Shown here piece after piece: positions 58,593 through 64,000 of a stretch of 64,000 nucleotides of DNA (positions are counted from its first letter, which is position 1; each line of letters opens with the position of its first letter). This DNA is from Picochlorum sp. 'celeri'. Taxonomy: Eukaryota > Chlorophyta > Trebouxiophyceae. The notes beneath the pieces were generated by a model. The model was not told the origin of the DNA. It was given only the letters and a program-made list of their open reading frames with translations, and searched no databases. The stretch is from positions 186,001 through 250,000 of the forward strand of contig JAACMV010000011.1 of the NCBI GenBank assembly GCA_010909725.1. The letters run 5' to 3'. Both the position numbers and the translations under genes were made by a program.

Positions 58593-61107
58593 ATGATCCC
58601 ACAGATGTTAGAAATCGACCCCAATGAGGCATTCAATCCATTTAAATTTATAGTAATACTGTATCATAGATATCTTAGAATACAAAGGATGGTGGAAACG
58701 ACACAGGATGTGCCTTCTCATAAGGTGGATCACGTGCTTCACGATGCTCGGTTCCAAGGACCCTTTGATGCCACAGAATTTGCAAGTAAAGCTCTTTCAG
58801 ATCGTAAGACATCACCTCAAGAGGAGATTGATCGACTGCAAGCTTCCATTGACGCTCTAGACCAACAAATCAAATCTCTTGCGCTGGACAACAAGGGTCT
58901 CTTATTAGAGCAAACGAATGCATTTAAAAGTTCAAGTCATGAATTTCAAAAGTTATTCTTGTCTGTTCGGTCGCTTCAGACGGTAGCAGCGAGGGTGAGG
59001 GCAGAGGTGTCCGAACCGTACGGCAAGCTGTCCTTGAAGACTGTTCAGTTGTCAAATATGTATCGCACGATTGATTTACTGAGACAAACGACGACTCAGA
59101 TCAAGTTGGTGCAGCGGATTCGTACTGAGATGGAGTCGGATACACTCGATTTGCTGGATTTGTCGAAATTAGCAAGGCTGTTGTCTGAGGCACGGACGCT
59201 CCGTGAGGAGGTGGATTTGACCGGGATTCGTGTTTGCGAAGAAAATAATCAGTTTGTTGAAGAATCAAAACAGATAATACATCAGAAGTTGGTGTCATTG
59301 TTGCAATCTGGGGTGGATGCGAGGAGTCAGGTGGATATTGGAGGGGCATTGCAGGCACTGTTTAACTTGCAAGAATTGAAGCCGTGTTTGGAGGAGCAGA
59401 TAGAGAGGATGACTCAGAGAGTTAAAAAGTCGTTTATGAATGCTTTAGATGCGAAGAAATTGTCCAGTAAAGGAGTCCCAGCGTTTGGTCAGATGTCAAC
59501 ACAGGCAGGTCAGAAGGTCCTGTGGGAACAGGTGGGAAAGGCAATGGAGGATTTCAAAGAGTCGATTTTATCTGCATGGTATCTTCAGAAAGTGTTATTG
59601 ATAAAGAAAGATCCTCTTTCGCACCAGAGATTCATTGATTTGGTTCAGGAGGATAGAGAGGCGGTGACTATGCCATTTGATACATTCTGGTACGTGTTTT
59701 CATACTTGTCTTTCATGATGTGGCGCCACGCTAATATGCATTGCATGTTGCAGGAATAGGTGTATTCAAGGGATACGAGATGTTATAGATGCAACCATGG
59801 GGTTGCGGAGTGGTATTGTGAAGGATGCTCTGTTGAGTGGGTACCCTCGACTGGCAGGCATGTTTGAGAGCACCCTAGGGGTTGTTCTGAAGGAGACGAA
59901 TGAAGGACGAAGGACGACGTTATCCGAAGATAAAATTGAAAAGTATTACGATGCGTTGTCAACGGTAGAGTCGGAGTATCTGCTTAATGTCCAGGCACGA
60001 TTAGACAATATTGCCACGGCAGCCTTTCCTGGTGCAGGAAGCAGAGCATTGCCATCGCAGGTGGACTTACAGTCACTTGCAGCGAGGTTCCATGAAGAAA
60101 TTAAACAAGGGCAGCATGGTGGTGAAAGGTTGATGAATATGACGACGGCGGTCATTGGTACAGTGCTGTTGACCATTTCATCTCAGGCAAGAGAAATGGG
60201 TGCAGACTCTGGATTGTTGACGGCAAGCGGCCCGTGCAACGCAGGTCAATCAAGGAATTTGGCAATAGGTAAATCTTTGGAGGATATATTCAAGACGATA
60301 GTGATTATCCAAGGGAGACTGCCTCCAAAAGCTGCAAAGGCATTGGAGGGTCCTGCAGATGTTGTCCGGCAGTGTACACAAGAGCTTTTGCAACCAATAT
60401 TCAAATCACGAGCTGACCAATTCGAATCAGTGATAAAGAAGGTTCATTCACTCAACTTTGGCGCTGAGGATGGATCGGAGTCCAATGTCGCAGAAGCATC
60501 ATCCTACATTCAGGAACTTGACAGCAATTTGCATTCATTCCGCCAGGAATTTCTATCAAAATGCTTGCTGACTCTAGGATCAACAGGAATACCGTCAGTG
60601 ACTGAGTTGATGATTCACTCGCTCTGTGGTCGCCTGATATCCTGTTGGATTGATCAGATTTGCCTTGTGAGACCAATAACCAATCCTGGGCGGTTGCAGA
60701 TTGCCAAGGATGCAGCAGAGTTCGAGAGTGCTTTGGAGCATCACCTCATATCGATCAGTAAGACAGGAAAAGGAGTTCTTTCAGGACCTATTTTGTCCCT
60801 CAAGGCGTTTAGAAGACTTTTGTTCATTGACGATATCACAACGCTGGAGTCACAGCAAGCTTCCATCCTACAAGCACTCCCCAAGGTGGCCATTCTCCAC
60901 CATCTCTTCTCCTTGTGTCCACCAACAATAGAGTCCCCGTATGCCAAAAACAAGCTTACGCCATTACAATATTCCACGTGGATTGAGGACCATTCTCAGC
61001 AGGAAGTGCTGCAGTGTATAGAATCCACACTAAGGGCTGGCAGTGCAAAACTCGAGTCACAACCACCCGTTGTACAAATCATGTTGAACATATTATCATC
61101 GTTGTAA
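58593..61107 (+). CDS. Conserved oligomeric Golgi complex subunit 5 (COG5)
   Basis: Lobe B subunit of the COG tether for retrograde traffic within the Golgi. Exon 1 is 58593..59689, the intron 59690..59753 (64 bases, GTACGT..CAG, phase 2) and exon 2 59754..61107, for 816 residues. The N-terminal coiled region (about 70-190) has EEIDRLQASIDALDQQIKSL and the family stretch YGKLSLKTVQLSNMYRTIDL. The middle and C-terminal helical regions fit COG5, as does total length (about 830). The TGTAA at 61103-61107 contains the stop codon. A further 5' exon is possible since the first Met is close to the conserved part. Confidence 0.85.
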
Positions 61108-61123
61108 CATATGTCATATTACA
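61103..61123. terminator. Two-way poly(A) signals of COG5 and HPt genes
   Basis: TGTAA (61103-61107), which includes the COG5 stop, and TTACA (61119-61123), TGTAA for the HPt gene, face each other across 11 bases. Flanked by T and A respectively, the whole is a near-perfect inverted repeat. Confidence 0.6.
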
Positions 61124-61185
61124 AGAAAGAATCACAATATAGTGTAAAGAATTCGTAACTTTCATTCATTGATTCACATCATCCG

Positions 61186-61685
61186 TTATGATTTTTGGAG
61201 CTGCTCCAACCTCTCAAACTCCTTTAGTATATCCTGCAATCTCACATACGCAGTATTCATACATCCACATATATATCTGCATCTCTCTGCATCATTACTC
61301 TGACAAGCATCTCGAAATTCGATGCATGTTTTTGTCATCTCAGAGGCTCCAAAACTAGCACTGCTACCTTTGAATTGATGCACAATCGCATCCAGGTGCT
61401 GAAAATCAATCTCATCCCCTTTCAGCATCTGCTGAATGGTGTTAATCTTACCCGATGCATCCGAGTAATACAATCCAATAAGATCCTTTACAAAATCAGG
61501 ATTGGAATCATCCTGCACACACACAGACATAAACCGTAATGCCACACGCCCAACCGCAGCGCTAAAACATCCTTTCATACCTGAAGATTGCGAAGCTGAA
61601 TGAATTGATCGTCCAGAATCCCCTGTTCAACGGCGTGCTGTACCAAGTTTTCAAGGTCCTGCCCAGCACAACCTGTATCCCCCAT
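61186..61685 (-). CDS. Histidine-containing phosphotransfer (HPt) protein, plant AHP type
   Basis: Relays phosphate from hybrid histidine kinases to response regulators. Exon 1 is 61685..61581 (35 residues), the intron 61580..61513 (68 bases, GTATGA..CAG, phase 0) and exon 2 61512..61186, for 143 residues. The exon 1 end LDDQFIQLRNLQ and the following DDSNPDFVKDLIGLYYSDA match the AHP N-terminal helices. The phospho-acceptor His is in HLDAIVHQFKGSSASFGA, with the family H-x-F/L-K-G-SS pattern. CIEFRDACQSND follows. This implies a two-component (cytokinin-like or other) relay in the organism; no kinase or regulator gene is nearby. Confidence 0.92.
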
Positions 61686-62070
61686 CCCTAGCGCGTATCA
61701 GTTTGTTTTAGAATATTAAATAGTTTATTAATTTTTTAAAGTTATATCTACAGAAATCCAGGGCAGCTGCTGAGAGATACGACGCCTTTGTGTTATTTCC
61801 TGTCGTATCTGGACAGACTGTTATTCCAGGCGATCTTGTATTCCAAGCACTCTATCTATTTCAAAGTATACGAGCTACTGGTTTAATGCCATTAAATATA
61901 TATGCTAGAGGTGAGGACGATTGCGGGTTGTCATGAAGACAGAAGAGCAGCCCGCCCAATGGGAAGATCTTCTCAAAAAAGATAAGATCGGATTCTTTTG
62001 ATTCAAGTGGGCCTTGATCAATCAGGACTGTTGCTGTTGGCAAGTTACATGGCAAAACTCAATCACAAAA
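61686..62070. other. Intergenic region between HPt and ClpB genes
   Basis: 385 bases with no supported gene. It holds the ClpB poly(A) signal (TTACA at 62045-62049) and the HPt promoter. A short minus-strand frame near 61861-62055 has no family resemblance. Confidence 0.45.
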
Positions 62071-64000
62071 TTATGGTGCAATCTCTGCTGTATTAGGATA
62101 TTCTTCAACCCTCTTACTTTCATCTCCGACACGTGAGATGACCAAGCATGAAGCATCAGCTCCACCCTCTGCAGACACTCTCACGGCATCACCTTCTCCA
62201 AAGTCACCCCGCAGGATTCCCTTGGCGAGGGCTGTCTCGAGTTCTTGCTGAACAACACGCTTCACAGGTCTAGCGCCAAATGCTGGATCATATCCGCGTT
62301 CTGCAAGGTAATCCATGGCAGAGTCTTCAATGGTCATTGTCATCTTCTTCTCATTCAAACGCTCCTGGACCCTGTTGGCCTGGAGGCGAACAATATTCTT
62401 GATCTGTTCCTTCTTGAGCCCTTGGAAGATGATGAACTCGTCGATTCTGTTGATGAATTCTGGTCTAAAGTGCATGCGTACTTGATCTGTGACCCTTTCT
62501 TTGACAGTGTCAGGGTTGGTTTCCATAGCCTCCAGGATGGATGCAGAGCCAATGTTTGATGTGAGGATGATGACGGCATTCTTAAAGTTCACGACTCGGC
62601 CTTGAGAATCTGTCACTCTTCCATCATCTAGAATCTGAAGCAAAATATTGAAAACGTCGCCATGCGCTTTTTCAATCTCATCAAAGAGGATGACAGCATA
62701 GGGTCTGCGGCGAACTGCTTCTGTAAGCTGACCACCCTCCTCATATCCTACATATCCAGGCGGTGCTCCGACAAGTCTACTAACAGTATGTTTTTCCATA
62801 TATTCCGACATATCAATTCTGATCATAGCTGCTTCAGTGTTGAACATATACTCTGCCAATGTCTTGGCCAACTCTGTCTTACCCACACCAGTTGGGCCCA
62901 AGAACATGAAGGATGCAATGGGTCGATTAGGATCAGACAATCCTGCTCTTGATCTTTGAATAGCATCTGACACTGCGTCAACGGCTTCGTCTTGTCCCAC
63001 GACTCTTTGGTGAAGTTCATCGGCAAGATGCAACAGTTTCTCCCTATCAGATGCCATCAATTTGGATACTGGGATTCCAGTCCATTTGGCAACAATCTCA
63101 CCAATATCTGCTTCTGTCACTTCTGGATGAAGCATTCTCTTTTCTCCTCTCTCTGCATTGTTGAGCTCGTACTCGGCCTGCTCCAGTTCTTTCTGGAGCT
63201 CCAGCACAGTTCCATACTTTAATTCAGCAGCCCTGTTCAGATCATAATCCCTCTCTGCTTGCTGAATTTCGATATTCACGCGATCAATTTCTCCTCTTAA
63301 TCGTTGCACTTTGGCCATATCCTCCCTTTCAGCTTCCCAACGTTCAGACAATTCTGCCTGCTTTGCTTTTAATGACTCAATCTCAGAGTTGATGGAATCC
63401 AGCCTGCTAGCAGCGCCTCTATCAGTTGGAGCTGCCTTTTGAAGACTCAATTTTTCCATTTCAAGCTGCACAACTCGCCTGTCAACTTCATCCAAAGCAC
63501 TGGGCTTGGATGTCATCTCCATTTTAAGCTTTGCAGCAGCCTCATCCACCAAATCAATTGCCTTATCTGGCAGGAATCTGTCTGCAATATACCTATCACT
63601 AAGTGTTGCGGCTTCTACAAGAGCTGAATCGGTAATTTTGACACCATGATGCAGCTCATATCGCTCCCTCAATCCTCGAAGGATTGAAATTGTATCTGGA
63701 ACAGACGGTTGATCGACAAACACCTGCTGGAATCGCCTCTCCAATGCTGGATCTTTCTCAATATTTTCTCTAAACTCATCCAGCGTTGTCGCTCCAATGC
63801 ATCGAAGCTCGCCACGTGCAAGCATTGGTTTGAGCAAATTGCCTGCATCCATGGCTCCTTCTCCTTTCCCAGCACCAACAATGGTGTGGATTTCATCAAT
63901 AAAGAGCACCACCTGCCCTTGGCTGTCCTGAACTTCTTTAATAACCGATTTCAATCGTTCCTCAAATTCTCCACGATATTTGGCTCCGGCTATCAAGGCT
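62071..64000 (-). CDS. clpB: ClpB/Hsp100 disaggregase, probably chloroplastic, 5' end cut by window edge
   Basis: AAA+ disaggregase that works with Hsp70 to rescue aggregated proteins. The 642 visible residues start within NBD1: [16 protein letters not shown] with pore-loop, Walker [17 protein letters not shown] and the sensor region [14 protein letters not shown]. The coiled middle domain ([18 protein letters not shown] to the EMTSKP region and beyond) follows, then NBD2 with Walker [13 protein letters not shown], pore loop [13 protein letters not shown] and Walker [12 protein letters not shown]. The [20 protein letters not shown] stretch resembles plastid ClpB3 more than Hsp101. The N-domain and any transit peptide lie beyond 64000. 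No intron is seen in this part. Confidence 0.95.
   Translation of the reverse strand, partial: ALIAGAKYRGEFEERLKSVIKEVQDSQGQVVLFIDEIHTIVGAGKGEGAMDAGNLLKPMLARGELRCIGATTLDEFRENIEKDPALERRFQQVFVDQPSVPDTISILRGLRERYELHHGVKITDSALVEAATLSDRYIADRFLPDKAIDLVDEAAAKLKMEMTSKPSALDEVDRRVVQLEMEKLSLQKAAPTDRGAASRLDSINSEIESLKAKQAELSERWEAEREDMAKVQRLRGEIDRVNIEIQQAERDYDLNRAAELKYGTVLELQKELEQAEYELNNAERGEKRMLHPEVTEADIGEIVAKWTGIPVSKLMASDREKLLHLADELHQRVVGQDEAVDAVSDAIQRSRAGLSDPNRPIASFMFLGPTGVGKTELAKTLAEYMFNTEAAMIRIDMSEYMEKHTVSRLVGAPPGYVGYEEGGQLTEAVRRRPYAVILFDEIEKAHGDVFNILLQILDDGRVTDSQGRVVNFKNAVIILTSNIGSASILEAMETNPDTVKERVTDQVRMHFRPEFINRIDEFIIFQGLKKEQIKNIVRLQANRVQERLNEKKMTMTIEDSAMDYLAERGYDPAFGARPVKRVVQQELETALAKGILRGDFGEGDAVRVSAEGGADASCLVISRVGDESKRVEEYPNTAEIAP

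Noticed and set aside
1..64000. A prokaryotic or organellar origin with operons, CRISPR or phage elements.
   Set aside because: CCT7, V-ATPase H, COG5, RPB9, eL15, NKAP and many spliceosomal introns show a nuclear genome; no arrays or integrases were seen.

Overview
The window is nuclear DNA of a photosynthetic eukaryote with a compact, intron-poor genome, most likely a green alga of the Chlorophyta. The evidence is in the sequence. It has a plant-type aspartate-rich HemB, nuclear genes for plastid bL34, CSP41b, an Mbb1/HCF107-like RNA factor and ClpB, and plant-like forms of DDB2 (with a zinc knuckle), an F-box/ApaG protein, an RHF-type RING protein and a phosphotransfer protein. Plastid proteins carry simple transit-like leaders without signal peptides, which suggests a primary plastid. 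TGTAA, the poly(A) signal known from chlorophytes, lies within about 110 bases of roughly half of the stop codons. The species is not recognised.

About 41 protein genes are supported, packed on both strands with 12 to 600 bases between them. Roughly half have no intron; the rest have one to three introns of 68 to 183 bases, often near the 5' end. Most donors read GTACGT, GTATGT or GTGCGT rather than GTAAGT.

1-16 kb: hemB (cut by the left edge), organelle bL34, CCT7, an EF-hand protein, a tandem pair of secreted metallophosphoesterases with a conversion-like tract, NKAP, an FBXO3/SKIP16-type F-box protein, a two-RRM protein, V-ATPase H and a mitochondrial-type ketoacyl synthase. 16-31 kb: a ZIP transporter, an SS18/GIF coactivator, a KH-like/GYF/PIN protein, an unrecognised protein, the divergent plastid RNA pair Mbb1-like/CSP41b, a MIOX homologue lacking most iron ligands, a FAS1 protein, a kinase-less LRR protein, an RHF-like RING protein and a bestrophin-like channel. 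31-48 kb: a two-block FUSC/ALMT-type membrane protein, an Sfi1-like centrin-binding protein, NDUFB10, two unrecognised proteins, a pterin dehydratase, plastid bL34, peroxisomal Lon, DDB2 and a Musashi-like RNA-binding protein. 49-64 kb: a class IV aminotransferase, PNO1, RPB9, acetyl-CoA synthetase, an EI24-like ER protein, eL15, endonuclease III, a plastid membrane protein, COG5, an HPt protein and ClpB (cut by the right edge).

These are mainly housekeeping genes for plastid RNA and protein maintenance, ribosomes, proteostasis and membrane traffic. There is no operon, CRISPR array, transposon or rRNA gene, and I could recognise no tRNA gene. The less ordinary material is the degenerate MIOX, the GYF-PIN architecture, the endonuclease III with an altered iron-sulfur loop, the shared two-way poly(A) signals, the splice-donor bias and short perfect palindromes in several promoters.
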